From Dyella psychrodurans (lineage in GTDB: Bacteria > Pseudomonadota > Gammaproteobacteria > Xanthomonadales > Rhodanobacteraceae), in assembly GCF_003363265.1 (NCBI RefSeq), contig NZ_QRBF01000003.1, positions 62,001 through 126,000 of the forward strand: a DNA stretch of 64,000 bases, given 5' to 3'. Made by a program: the position numbers and the translations under genes. Under the pieces are notes generated by a model. The model was not told the origin of the DNA, ran no database searches, and saw only the letters and a program-made list of their open reading frames with translations. Shown in pieces: positions 7,984-17,209 of this stretch (position 1 is its first letter; each line of letters begins with the position of its first letter).

Positions 7984-9609
7984 TCAATCCTCGACGTGAC
8001 CGTGCGCGAGTTCTTCGTCGTGAATCACCGGCGCGACGGTGAAGCTGTGGTGCGGAGGCGGCGAGGACAGCGTCCACTCCAGACCCCTGGCGCCTTCCCA
8101 CACGCGATCGGTGGCTTTCTTCTTAGAGAACCACACGCAATGGATCACCACGCCGAGGAAGATCAGCTGCGAGGCGCCGAACAGGAAACCGCCGATGGAG
8201 CTGATCATGTTGAAGTTGGCGAACGCAACGTTGTAATCCGGAATACGGCGCGGCATGCCGGCAAGGCCGAGGAAGTGTTGCGGGAAGAACAACACGTTCA
8301 CCCAGATCACCGAGTTCCAGAAGTGCATCTTGCCCCAGAACTCGCTGTACATATTGCCGGTCCACTTCGGGATCCAGTAATACGTCGCGGCGATGATCGC
8401 GAAGATCGCGCCGGTCACCAGCACGTAGTGGAAGTGCGCCACCACGAAGTAGGTGTCGTGATACTGGAAGTCCGCCGGCACCAGCGCCAGCATCAGGCCC
8501 GAGAACCCGCCGATGGTGAAGAGGATGACGAACGCCACCGCAAACAGCATCGGCGTTTCGAACGTCATCGAACCGCCCCACATGGTGGCGACCCAGTTGA
8601 ACACCTTCACGCCCGTCGGCACCGCGATCAGCATCGTCGCGTACATGAAGAAAATTTCGGCGCCCAACGGCAAACCCACCGCGAACATGTGGTGCGCCCA
8701 CACGATGAACGACAGGAATGCGATCGACGCGATCGCGAACACCATCGCCTTGTAGCCGAAGATCGGCTTGCGCGAGAAGGTCGGAATGATTTCCGAGATG
8801 ATCCCGAACGCAGGCAGGATCATGATGTACACCTCGGGGTGACCGAAGAACCAGAACACGTGCTGGAACAGCACCGGGTCACCGCCACCGGCGGCATCGA
8901 AAAAGTGCGTGCTGAAGTACTTGTCGGTGAGCAACATCGTCACCGCGCCCGCCAGCACCGGCATCACCGCGATCAGCAGGAAGGCCGTGATCAGCCAGCT
9001 CCACACGAACACCGGCATCTTCAGGAGATCCATGCCCGGCGCGCGCATGTTGAGGATGGTCGCGATGATGTTGATCGCACCCATGATGGAGCTGATACCC
9101 ATCAAGTGCACCGCGAACACCACATAGGCGAGCGAAGCGCTCTGCAGCGACAGCGGCGGATACATCGTCCAGCCGCCGGCAGGACCGCCGCCCGGCAGAA
9201 ACAGCGTGGACAGCAGCAGCGTGAAGGCGAACGGCAGGATCCAGAACGACAGATTGTTCATGCGCGGCAGCGCCATGTCCGGCGCACCGACCATCATCGG
9301 GATCATCCAGTTGCCGAGACCCACGAAGGCCGGCATGACCGCGCCGAAGATCATGACCAGCGCATGCATCGTGGTCATTTCATTGAAGAAGTACGGTTGC
9401 ACCAGCTGCATGCCGGGCTTGAACAGCTCCGCGCGGATCACCATCGCGAAGCTGCCGCCGATGAAGAACATCAGCAGCGAGAACACCAGATACAGCGTAC
9501 CGATGTCCTTGTGGTTGGTGGACATCACCCAGCGCTGAAAGAAATTCAGATGCTCGTGATGCTCGTCGTGATGCTCATCATGGTGGTCGTGGGCGGCTGC
9601 TTGGGCCAT
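7984..9609 (-). CDS. coxA: Cytochrome c oxidase subunit I
   Basis: A 541-residue catalytic subunit carrying heme a and the heme a3/CuB centre. The twelve-helix core is present. Key motifs are WFFGHPEVYIMILPAFG (CuB His and its cross-linked Tyr), the HHMF pair of CuB histidines, and HDTYFVVAHFHYVL with the heme histidines. The N-terminus is unusually His-rich (HDHHDEHHDEHHEH), which may simply be a soluble tail but could bind metal. The product reduces O2 to water while pumping protons, fed by subunit II. It follows coxB after a 59-base gap on the same strand. Confidence 0.97.
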   Translation of the reverse strand: MAQAAAHDHHDEHHDEHHEHLNFFQRWVMSTNHKDIGTLYLVFSLLMFFIGGSFAMVIRAELFKPGMQLVQPYFFNEMTTMHALVMIFGAVMPAFVGLGNWMIPMMVGAPDMALPRMNNLSFWILPFAFTLLLSTLFLPGGGPAGGWTMYPPLSLQSASLAYVVFAVHLMGISSIMGAINIIATILNMRAPGMDLLKMPVFVWSWLITAFLLIAVMPVLAGAVTMLLTDKYFSTHFFDAAGGGDPVLFQHVFWFFGHPEVYIMILPAFGIISEIIPTFSRKPIFGYKAMVFAIASIAFLSFIVWAHHMFAVGLPLGAEIFFMYATMLIAVPTGVKVFNWVATMWGGSMTFETPMLFAVAFVILFTIGGFSGLMLALVPADFQYHDTYFVVAHFHYVLVTGAIFAIIAATYYWIPKWTGNMYSEFWGKMHFWNSVIWVNVLFFPQHFLGLAGMPRRIPDYNVAFANFNMISSIGGFLFGASQLIFLGVVIHCVWFSKKKATDRVWEGARGLEWTLSSPPPHHSFTVAPVIHDEELAHGHVED

Positions 9610-9668
9610 AACCTTGAACCTCTACCTAATGAATGCGTTGTCGTGAACTGCGTAAGCAGCCGGGTGAA

Positions 9669-10643
9669 TCAACCTTGTGTTCCGTGAGCGGGTGCGACCT
9701 GCGCCGTGGTGGCGGCCGCCTGCGCAGGTGCCGCGGCGGTGGACGCCGGCGCCGGCACAGCGGGCGCAACAGGCTTCTGCTGATCGGCCAGCCACTTCGC
9801 GAAGTCTTCCTTCGACACGGCCTTGACCACGATCGGCATGAAGCCATGATCCTGGCCGCACAACTCGGCGCACTGGCCGCGATAGATGCCCGGCTCGGTG
9901 ATGTTGGTCCAGGTGGCATTCACCACGCCAGGAATCGCGTCCATCTTCCAGCCCAATGCGGGCACGAACCAGGAGTGGATCACGTCGTCGGCGGTGATCA
10001 CGAAACGGATCTTGGTGTTGATCGGCACCACCAGCGGGTGGTCGACGTTCAAGAGATAGGTGTTGTAGCCGTCGACCTTCACCGCATACGGATCGAGGCC
10101 GGAATTGAGCTGGCGGGTGGCGTTGCTCTGGTCGTCGAGCTTCGACATGAAGCCCACGTTGCTGATCGCCTTGCCCTCGTAATCGACGTAGTCGTAACGC
10201 CATTTCCACTGATAACCGGTGACCTTCACCGTCATCTGCGCGCCGGTGGTATCGGAGAACTGGCGCAGGCCGTCGGTCGCCAGCCAGGCCAGCGTGATCA
10301 GAATGATGATGGGGATGACGGTCCAGATGATCTCGACCGTGGTGTTGTGCGACCACTTCTCCGCCACCGCACCGCGCGATTTGCGGAAGCGGAACATGGC
10401 GATGAACATCGCGCCGAACACCAGGATGCCGATGACAACGCAGACGCCGAGCGCCACATTGTTGAGCACGTACGGCACATGGGAATAGGTCGTCACGCCT
10501 GGCGTGAGATTCAACTGCCCAGGTTCCGGATTGGCCTGGACGGTACCGCCGAACAATCCAAGGGCTAGAACTCCCAACGCCCCGACTACGTGCCTGAAAC
10601 CTTTTGGTCTACTGCCGTAACGCCCGATGCCGCCAGATGTCAT
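9669..10643 (-). CDS. coxB: Cytochrome c oxidase subunit II
   Basis: A 324-residue subunit that receives electrons from cytochrome c through the CuA centre. It has an N-terminal signal-type segment, two membrane helices around residues 55-115 and a periplasmic cupredoxin domain. The CuA ligands are visible in DVIHSWF and GQCAELCGQDHGFM. The C-terminal tail is Ala/Pro-rich and low complexity; it contains no CxxCH, so this is not a heme-c-fused subunit II. I chose ATG 10643 because AAAGGTG lies 6 bases upstream and family members begin near here. It is the first structural oxidase gene, with coxA next downstream. Confidence 0.96.
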   Translation of the reverse strand: MTSGGIGRYGSRPKGFRHVVGALGVLALGLFGGTVQANPEPGQLNLTPGVTTYSHVPYVLNNVALGVCVVIGILVFGAMFIAMFRFRKSRGAVAEKWSHNTTVEIIWTVIPIIILITLAWLATDGLRQFSDTTGAQMTVKVTGYQWKWRYDYVDYEGKAISNVGFMSKLDDQSNATRQLNSGLDPYAVKVDGYNTYLLNVDHPLVVPINTKIRFVITADDVIHSWFVPALGWKMDAIPGVVNATWTNITEPGIYRGQCAELCGQDHGFMPIVVKAVSKEDFAKWLADQQKPVAPAVPAPASTAAAPAQAAATTAQVAPAHGTQG

Positions 10644-10662
10644 GTTTGCACCTTTGTTGAAC

Positions 10663-11145
10663 CTACCTGTACGGCTGGGATTGGACATCGGCCAGCAGCA
10701 CCTTGAGTTTCCGGAATAACTCGGTGCGTTCCTCCTCGGCGAGGAAAGCCCCAACTTCCAGCCTGCGTCCGTGCGACGACAACAACAATCGGTAACGCCC
10801 CTCCCCTGACTCCAGCAGCACGCGCACCCAATAGGGTTGGAAGCGCATGCAACGGCGACCTGGCAGGGTTTGCACCTCCAGCGACTCAGAGTCGAGGGTG
10901 ATGCGTTCGCTGCGGTCGCCGGCCCGCCAGGCCACGCTAAGCGCGATGGCCACGGCGGAAGCCTCGATCAGGGCGAACAGCGGAGCGAATACATCGCCCT
11001 GCCACGCTCCCAGACCTGCCGTTATCAACGCCAGAGCAGCCAGCACCAGGATCAGGCGACGCAGGCCGCGTCGGCTTAGCACGCGATTGGGCCGAAGCCA
11101 CAACACGCACGGCAGGCCGCCGAGGGCTGGTCGAAGCACGATCAT
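10663..11145 (-). CDS. DUF2244 family membrane protein
   Basis: A 160-residue protein with a short N-terminal cytoplasmic part (RPNRVLSRRGLRRL), two adjacent hydrophobic segments (LILVLAALALITAGLGAW and APLFALIEASAVAIALSVAW) and a beta-rich C-terminal half containing RFQPYWVRVLL. This pattern matches the DUF2244 integral membrane family often found beside cytochrome oxidase subunit II. The ATG at 11145 gives the family-like MIVLRPALGG start; earlier in-frame starts lack support. It ends 19 bases before coxB and may be the first gene of the oxidase operon. Its function is unknown. Confidence 0.75.
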   Translation of the reverse strand: MIVLRPALGGLPCVLWLRPNRVLSRRGLRRLILVLAALALITAGLGAWQGDVFAPLFALIEASAVAIALSVAWRAGDRSERITLDSESLEVQTLPGRRCMRFQPYWVRVLLESGEGRYRLLLSSHGRRLEVGAFLAEEERTELFRKLKVLLADVQSQPYR

Positions 11146-11624
11146 GAGAGTCCGGCGTGCCTGGAACGTCCCGATCATAGGCTGCGACGCCACATCGGGC
11201 AAGGATGGGCGCAACGTGCACGAAACGTGATCAATCGTTGCTCATGCGCTGCGAAAAGCCTAGAAATGCGCCAATTCTGCGAACACAAGCGCACACACGA
11301 ACGTTGTCACGGATTTGAGATGTGCGACGCGCGTCCGTTCGCCGGTTGCTACAAATTGTCGCGGCCGACTGTTTGCTGGTACCAAATCGCCCATCCGCTC
11401 TCGCTCGTCATTCCGGCGCAGGCCGGAATCCAGTGGCAAGAGCGTGTGAACGGAGACGCAAGACAGGGGTGTGAGGACACTGGATTCCGGCCTGCGCCGG
11501 AATGACGGTGCGAAGGAAGCCCCGCCCGACCATCACAGCCCTTCCCGACAGTACGGATGCGCCCCACCACGCCCCACCGTACAATTCTCAATTCCTCACC
11601 ATCCCTGCCCCGCGCCACGCCATC
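11146..11624. other. Intergenic region with REP-like pair and divergent promoters
   Basis: About 480 bases between the leftward DUF2244 gene and rightward putA. It holds the REP-like inverted pair at 11406-11507. AT-richer sequence around 11230-11310 is the likely promoter zone for the leftward oxidase genes. I see no tRNA and no convincing coding frame. Confidence 0.6.
11406..11507. repeat. REP-like inverted pair
   Basis: A 29-base sequence beginning CGTCATTCCGGCGCAGGCC (11406-11434) is repeated exactly in inverted orientation at 11479-11507, with 44 bases between. Each copy contains its own small palindrome (TTCCGGC-GCAG-GCCGGAA). This matches the dispersed 'CATTCCGGCGCAGGCCGGAATC' type of repetitive extragenic element common in Xanthomonadales and other GC-rich genomes. 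The pair would form one long hairpin if transcribed. Confidence 0.85.
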
Positions 11625-14600
11625 GTGACCCAACCCATTCTTACCCCCGAATTGCCGACCGGCACCGAACCGGCACGCGCACGCATCACCGCGGCCTGGC
11701 TCCGCGACGAGACCGAAGCCGTCAACGATCTGCTTGCCCAGGCCACGCTGCCGCCGGCCGAGCGCGAGAAGGTGATCGATCTGGCCGCCGAGCTCGTCAG
11801 CCGCGTGCGCGTGCGCGCCAAGGATCAGAGCGCCGTCGAATCCTTCATGCGCCAGTACGACCTCTCCAGCGAGGAAGGCGTGCTGCTGATGTGCGTGGCC
11901 GAAGCGCTGCTGCGCATTCCGGACAAGGCCACGGCCGACAAGCTGATCCGCGACAAGCTCGGCGATGCGAACTGGAAGAAGCATCTCGGCCAGAGCGAGT
12001 CGCTGTTCGTCAATGCCTCCACCTGGGGCCTGATGCTCACCGGCAAGCTGGTGAACCTGGCGGAAGAAACGCGCCACGATTTCACCGGCGCGCTGCGCCG
12101 CCTGGTCGGCCGCGCGGGCGAACCCGCCATTCGCCTAGCCGTGCGTCAGGCGATGCGCATCATGGGCCACCAGTTCGTGATGGGCCAGACCATAGGCGAT
12201 GCGCTCGACCGCTGCGCCAAACCCGAGTACGCGGTGTACCGCTATTCCTACGACATGCTCGGCGAATCGGCGCTCACCGGCGAAACCGCCGAGCGTTATC
12301 AGCAGGATTACCGCAACGCGATCGCCGCCATCGGCGGACGCGGCCCGTTCGCCAACCATACGGATGCGCCGTCGATTTCGGTCAAGCTCTCCGCGCTGCA
12401 TCCGCGCTACGAGTTGGCCAACCGCGAGCGCGCCCGTCGCGATCTCACCGCCAAGCTGCTTGAACTGTCGCAGCTGGCGATGAAGCAAGGCATCGCTTTG
12501 TCTGTGGACGCCGAAGAAGCCGATCGCCTCGAACTCTCGCTCGACATCATCGGCGACGTGTTCGCCCATCCGTCGCTGCAAGGCTGGAATGGCCTCGGCA
12601 TCGTCGTGCAGGCGTATTCCAAGCGCACGCCGTTCGTGATCGACTGGCTGATCGAAACCGCGCGCGCCGCCGGCCGTCGCTGGTACGTGCGCCTTGTGAA
12701 AGGCGCCTATTGGGACGCCGAGATCAAGCGCGCGCAGGAACTGGGCCTTTCCGGTTATCCGCTCTACACGCGCAAGCCGAACACCGACGTGTCGTACATG
12801 GCTTGCGCGCACAAGTTGTTCGATGCAGGCAGCGATCTGATCTATCCGCAGTTCGCCACGCACAACGCGCACACGATTGCCGCCGTGCATCACATCGCGC
12901 GTGGACGGCCGTTCGAATTCCAGCGCCTGCACGGCATGGGCACGGATCTCTACGCCGAAGTGATCGGCAAGCAGAACCTCAACGTGCCATGCCGCGTGTA
13001 CGCACCGGTGGGCACGCATGAAGATCTGCTGCCATACCTGGTGCGCCGCCTGCTCGAGAACGGTGCGAACACCAGCTTCGTCAATCGCGTGGTCGACGAA
13101 ACGCTGCCGGTGCGCGATCTCGTCGCCGATCCCTGCGAAACGGTGCGTCGCTTCGCTTCGGCCAATCACTCCAGCTTTGCGCATCCGCGCATTCCGCTGC
13201 CGGTCAATCTGTTTGGTGAGAATTCTGCGCCTGCGCAGAATTCCAATTCGGTATCCAGGAAGAATTCCATGGGCGTCAACTTCTCCAACGACAATGAACT
13301 GAAGGCCCTCGCCGAGGCGGTCAACGCGAAGTCCGGTCCGTGGACCGCAGGTCCGCTGGTCGCCGGCGCGCAGGGTGACGGTCCCACCGTGCAGGTGACC
13401 AACCCATCCGATCGCCGGCAGGTGGTAGGCAGCTACGTCAGCGCCGACGCGGCACTCGTCGACAAGGCACTCGCCAACGCGGTCGCCGCACAGCAGGATT
13501 GGGATCGCCTGCCCGCCGCCAGCCGTGCCGCCATCCTTGAGCACGCCGCCGAACTGCTCGAAGCGCGTCGCGGCGAATTCATCGCACTGTGCGTGCGCGA
13601 AGCCGGCAAGAGCCTGCCCGATTCGATTGCCGAAATCCGCGAGGCTGCCGACTTCCTGCGTTACTACGCCGCGATGGCGCGCCGCCTGTTTGGCCATCCG
13701 GAACAGCTGCCAGGCCCGACCGGCGAAAGCAATCAGTTGTTTTTGAACGGCCGCGGCGCGTTCGTGTGCATCAGCCCGTGGAACTTCCCGCTGGCGATTT
13801 TCCTCGGCCAGATTTCCGCGGCACTTGCCGCCGGCAACAGCGTGATCGCCAAGCCGGCCGAGCAGACCAGCCTGATCGGCCACGCAGCCGTGAAGCTGCT
13901 GCATGAAGCCGGCGTGCCGGCCAACGTGCTGCAGTATCTGCCGGGCGATGGTGCCGTCGTCGGCGCGGCACTCACCAAAGATCCGCGCGTCGCCGGCGTC
14001 GCGTTCACGGGCTCGACCGAAACCGCGTGGGCCATCAACCGCGCGCTCGCCGCACGCAACGCACCGATCGCCGCGCTGATCGCCGAAACCGGCGGCCAGA
14101 ACGCGATGATCGCCGACTCGTCGGCGCTGCCCGAGCAGATCGTGAAAGACGTGATCGCTTCAGCTTTCCAGTCCGCCGGCCAGCGCTGCTCCGCCGCGCG
14201 CGTACTGTTCGTGCAGGAAGATATCGCCGACAAGGTGATCGGCATGCTCGCCGGCGCGATGGCGGAACTGAAAGTCGGCGACCCGGGCCAGCTTTCGACC
14301 GACGTCGGCCCGGTGATCGACGACGACGCGCTGAAGATCCTCGACGACCATGCCGCGCGCATGGACAAGGAAGCGAAAAAGATCGCCGAAGCCAAGCTCG
14401 ATTCGGCCGCTACGTCGAACGGCACGTTCTTCGCACCGCGCGCGTATGAAATTCCCTCGCTCGACATTCTCAAGCGCGAGGTGTTCGGCCCCGTGCTGCA
14501 CGTCATCCGCTGGAAGGGCAGCGACCTGCCCAAGGTCATCGATGCCATCAACGCCACCGGCTATGGCCTCACACTCGGCGTACACAGCCGCATCGACGAC

Positions 14601-14828
14601 ACGGTGGAATACATCCGCAGTCACGCTCGCGTGGGCAATTGCTATGTGAACCGCAATCAGATCGGCGCGGTGGTCGGCGTACAGCCGTTCGGCGGCGAAA
14701 GCCTCTCGGGCACCGGTCCGAAGGCCGGCGGCCCGCACTACCTGCTACGTTTTGCGGGCGAGCGCACGCTTACCATCAACACCACGGCAGCGGGCGGCAA
14801 CGCTTCGCTGTTGACGATCGGCGAGTAA
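11625..14828 (+). CDS. putA: Bifunctional proline dehydrogenase / P5C dehydrogenase
   Basis: Oxidises proline to P5C (FAD) and then to glutamate (NAD+). The protein is about 1067 residues from the GTG at 11625; the frame is open further upstream, but through the REP-like element, so the later start is preferred. The PRODH barrel spans roughly residues 120-480, with VRLVKGAYWDAEIKRAQ and FATHNAHTIA. After a short Asn/Ser-rich linker comes the aldehyde dehydrogenase domain (about 560-1060) with FTGSTETAW, AETGGQNAMI and the catalytic Cys855 in SAGQRCSAARV. There is no ribbon-helix-helix domain at the N-terminus, so this PutA cannot be its own repressor as in enterobacteria. A GC hairpin follows the stop. 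Confidence 0.96.
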   Translation: MTQPILTPELPTGTEPARARITAAWLRDETEAVNDLLAQATLPPAEREKVIDLAAELVSRVRVRAKDQSAVESFMRQYDLSSEEGVLLMCVAEALLRIPDKATADKLIRDKLGDANWKKHLGQSESLFVNASTWGLMLTGKLVNLAEETRHDFTGALRRLVGRAGEPAIRLAVRQAMRIMGHQFVMGQTIGDALDRCAKPEYAVYRYSYDMLGESALTGETAERYQQDYRNAIAAIGGRGPFANHTDAPSISVKLSALHPRYELANRERARRDLTAKLLELSQLAMKQGIALSVDAEEADRLELSLDIIGDVFAHPSLQGWNGLGIVVQAYSKRTPFVIDWLIETARAAGRRWYVRLVKGAYWDAEIKRAQELGLSGYPLYTRKPNTDVSYMACAHKLFDAGSDLIYPQFATHNAHTIAAVHHIARGRPFEFQRLHGMGTDLYAEVIGKQNLNVPCRVYAPVGTHEDLLPYLVRRLLENGANTSFVNRVVDETLPVRDLVADPCETVRRFASANHSSFAHPRIPLPVNLFGENSAPAQNSNSVSRKNSMGVNFSNDNELKALAEAVNAKSGPWTAGPLVAGAQGDGPTVQVTNPSDRRQVVGSYVSADAALVDKALANAVAAQQDWDRLPAASRAAILEHAAELLEARRGEFIALCVREAGKSLPDSIAEIREAADFLRYYAAMARRLFGHPEQLPGPTGESNQLFLNGRGAFVCISPWNFPLAIFLGQISAALAAGNSVIAKPAEQTSLIGHAAVKLLHEAGVPANVLQYLPGDGAVVGAALTKDPRVAGVAFTGSTETAWAINRALAARNAPIAALIAETGGQNAMIADSSALPEQIVKDVIASAFQSAGQRCSAARVLFVQEDIADKVIGMLAGAMAELKVGDPGQLSTDVGPVIDDDALKILDDHAARMDKEAKKIAEAKLDSAATSNGTFFAPRAYEIPSLDILKREVFGPVLHVIRWKGSDLPKVIDAINATGYGLTLGVHSRIDDTVEYIRSHARVGNCYVNRNQIGAVVGVQPFGGESLSGTGPKAGGPHYLLRFAGERTLTINTTAAGGNASLLTIGE

Positions 14829-14844
14829 TCGCGCGCCGCATCCA

Positions 14845-14870
14845 TCCCTCCCCTGCACGCAGGGGAGGGA
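14845..14870. repeat. Perfect 12-bp-arm GC hairpin after putA
   Basis: TCCCTCCCCTGC-AC-GCAGGGGAGGGA. It has no T-tract, so it is a weak terminator at best. Nearly the same hairpin stands after the ankyrin gene at 40521-40542, which suggests a dispersed element rather than a gene-specific terminator. Confidence 0.7.
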
Positions 14871-14911
14871 GTATTACCGCAAGCATCTAGCGATTCGGGC
14901 TTCCAATCGAT

Positions 14912-15652
14912 ATGCGACATATCCTGCTGCTTGCATCCCTATTGGTGTTACTGCACGTCGCACCAGCCTGCGCAAATGGTTTGAGCAATGCGGAACAACA
15001 CTTCATCGCCTCGCTTCAACTGGGCGCCACACCGCAAGTCCGCTACCTCGACGCGAACGGCAAGCCCCTGGACTACGCCGCCTTCGCGCAACAACTGCAC
15101 GATCGCCGCTCTTACAGCATGACCCGCGACAACCGCTCCGGTGCGGCGATGCTGCGGCTGCGACCGGCAGGCGCGCACGCGGGCGAACCCGGGCGCTTCG
15201 CGTTCGGACGCGGCGATGCATTTCCGCCGTTCGAACTGCCGTCGCTGCAAGGCGGCGTTCAGCGGCTCGACGATTTTCATGGCCGCTACACGCTGGTGAG
15301 TTTCTTCTTCGCCGAATGCGCGCCGTGCATCGCCGAGGTGCCGACGCTCAATGCGTACGCGAGCGAACACCACGACATGAACTTCTTGGCCGTGACGTTC
15401 GAAGATAGCGAAACCGCGCAAGACTTCGTGAACGAACACGGGTTGACCTGGAACGTGCTGCACGACGGCCAGGGATTGACCGATACGCTTGGCGTGGGCA
15501 TCTACCCCACCCTGATGCTGATCGACCCTTCCGGCCGGGTGGCGGGAGCCGCGGTCGGCATGACCATGAACGACGATCCAGCCCAACGACTGGCCTATCT
15601 CACCCATTGGATCGAACAATGGAAACGGGCCACATCTTCACCCGGCTCCTGA
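14912..15652 (+). CDS. TlpA/ResA-like thiol-disulfide protein, exported
   Basis: A 246-residue protein with a clear Sec signal peptide (MRHILLLASLLVLLHVAPACA). An extra N-terminal region of about 75 residues precedes a thioredoxin-fold domain beginning FPPFELPSLQGGVQRLDDF. The active site is ECAPCIAEVP (Cys136 and Cys139, CAPC), followed by the cis-Pro segment GIYPTLMLIDPSG. Such proteins reduce or oxidise thiols in the periplasm, for example during cytochrome c maturation. The partner here is unknown; a diheme cytochrome c lies 1.6 kb downstream. Gene position directly after putA looks incidental. Confidence 0.85.
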   Translation: MRHILLLASLLVLLHVAPACANGLSNAEQHFIASLQLGATPQVRYLDANGKPLDYAAFAQQLHDRRSYSMTRDNRSGAAMLRLRPAGAHAGEPGRFAFGRGDAFPPFELPSLQGGVQRLDDFHGRYTLVSFFFAECAPCIAEVPTLNAYASEHHDMNFLAVTFEDSETAQDFVNEHGLTWNVLHDGQGLTDTLGVGIYPTLMLIDPSGRVAGAAVGMTMNDDPAQRLAYLTHWIEQWKRATSSPGS

Positions 15653-15810
15653 GTCGACGACGGGCAGCATCACCCGCGCTGCACATGACCTGCGCCCTTC
15701 ATTAACAGACGTATCGCTTCTGCTTGTGCAGCGCGCTAACCACCCCGTATGCATACGTGCTAGAACACCGTATCTGCGCCGAAGAGGGTCGGCACGGGGG
15801 ATGGTGGGGC

Positions 15811-16890
15811 ATGTCGGAATTCGCATCAGGTATGCAGCATGTGCGGCGCGTGTTGTCGTCGGTCGAACCGGATCCGCGTGCGCTGACTGCCAACATCCCA
15901 CCCAATGTGCTGGTGCACCTCACTGAGCTCGCCGCGCGGCGCGGCATTGCGTCCGAATCGTGGTTCGTAGGACTGGGCATCACGCGGCAGCAGATCAACG
16001 ATCCCAGTGTGCGCATCTCCTATCGTCAGGCGCGCACGGTGGTCGCACGCGGACTGAAAGCCATGGGCGACCCCACGCTCGGATTGCAAATAGGCCGCAA
16101 TCAGACGGTCGGTAGCTTCGGCTTGCTCGGCCTTGCCATGATGACCTCGCGCAATTTCGGCGAGGCCATGACGGTCGGCATCGCCAACCACAAAGTCAGT
16201 GGCAGTCTGCTCGACGTGGATTTCGTCGTGATCGACGAACAAACCGTGGCGCTGCAGGCATGGCCTCGGTTTGGCGAAGTAGATCTGCTGCCGTTCCTGT
16301 GCGAAGAGATGTTCGCCAGCAGTTTCGCCCTCGCGCGCGAATTGATCGGCCCCAACCTGTCCCTGGTGCGGCTGGAACTCACTTATCCGGCGCCGGCTTA
16401 TGCTCGCGAATACAGCGCGGCGTTCCAATGCGACGTTCGCTTCGGCGCTCAATACAACCGCATTCTCGTCGACACCAGTTGGCTCGCACATCCGCTGCCT
16501 GGCTACAACCCGCTGACCTCCAAGCAGGCGCTGGCGCTATGTCATCAACAATTGCGCGGCGCCACGGGTTCCGACGAAATCGTCGGTTCCGTCGAACGCC
16601 TGCTGCGCAGTCGCCTGCGCGAACATCCACGTCTCACGGAAGTGGCGCGCACGCTTCATCTCAGCGAACGCTCGCTACGTCGCAGACTTGCCGACAGCGG
16701 TCGCATCTTCCGCGAAATCCACGACAGGGTGCGCGCCGAACGCGCGCTGGAGTTGCTGCACGCCGGCAAGATGAGCGTGGCGGAAATCGGCATCGAGCTG
16801 GGCTTCAGCGATCCTCGCGAATTCCGTCGCGCCTTCAAGCGCTGGACAGGCATGCCGCCGCAGCTCGCGCGCCGCGGCATGCCTTCCTGA
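15811..16890 (+). CDS. AraC family transcriptional regulator
   Basis: A 359-residue regulator. The N-terminal two thirds match the arabinose-binding-type domain of OruR/VirF-like AraC proteins (QTVGSFGLLGLAMMTSRNFGEAM). The C-terminal part has two helix-turn-helix motifs (LTEVARTLHLSERSLRRRLAD and MSVAEIGIELGFSDPREFRRAFKRWTG). The ATG at 15811 follows a G-rich ribosome-binding site (GGGGGATGGTGGGGC); the frame is open to 15724. Homologues often control amino acid or lipid use. With the putA gene close by and no autoregulatory PutA domain, control of proline catabolism is possible but unproven. Confidence 0.88.
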   Translation: MSEFASGMQHVRRVLSSVEPDPRALTANIPPNVLVHLTELAARRGIASESWFVGLGITRQQINDPSVRISYRQARTVVARGLKAMGDPTLGLQIGRNQTVGSFGLLGLAMMTSRNFGEAMTVGIANHKVSGSLLDVDFVVIDEQTVALQAWPRFGEVDLLPFLCEEMFASSFALARELIGPNLSLVRLELTYPAPAYAREYSAAFQCDVRFGAQYNRILVDTSWLAHPLPGYNPLTSKQALALCHQQLRGATGSDEIVGSVERLLRSRLREHPRLTEVARTLHLSERSLRRRLADSGRIFREIHDRVRAERALELLHAGKMSVAEIGIELGFSDPREFRRAFKRWTGMPPQLARRGMPS

Positions 16891-17209
16891 TACATACCGG
16901 CATCGATCCCATGGAATATCGAAGGCAGTATCTGTCTGCGCCCGACTGAGCGCCCTTTCAGGCAACGCGCGCCGAACTTTCAGCGCTCACAAGGGCTGCG
17001 ATGGCCTGACCCATAGTCGCTGTCAATGGCGCTGATATGGAAAATCAAATTCCAAGCTGATACCTGCACACGCATACTTGTCCGCAGCATTCCGTATCCG
17101 CAGAGCTGCCCTGATGAGCGCAACATTGCACCGCATTTGTGCCAAGGTGTCCTCGGCGGGCTTCGCTCTGGAATCGTCGCCCGCGAACCTTGCCTGGTGG
17201 CGCTGCGCG
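16891..17209. other. Intergenic region, nothing recognised
   Basis: About 320 bases between the AraC gene and the diheme cytochrome. In-frame upstream starts of the cytochrome (TTG 17078, ATG 17114) fall here but would bury the signal peptide. I see no RNA gene, terminator or repeat. Confidence 0.5.

Noticed and set aside
7978-9687. A 569-residue + strand frame opposite coxA
   Set aside because: Composition is almost all charged and His-rich, with no motif, and it mirrors coxA on the other strand.
17078-17209. Upstream start of the diheme cytochrome at TTG 17078 or ATG 17114
   Set aside because: Either would place about 30-45 residues before the signal peptide; ATG 17210 gives a normal export signal.
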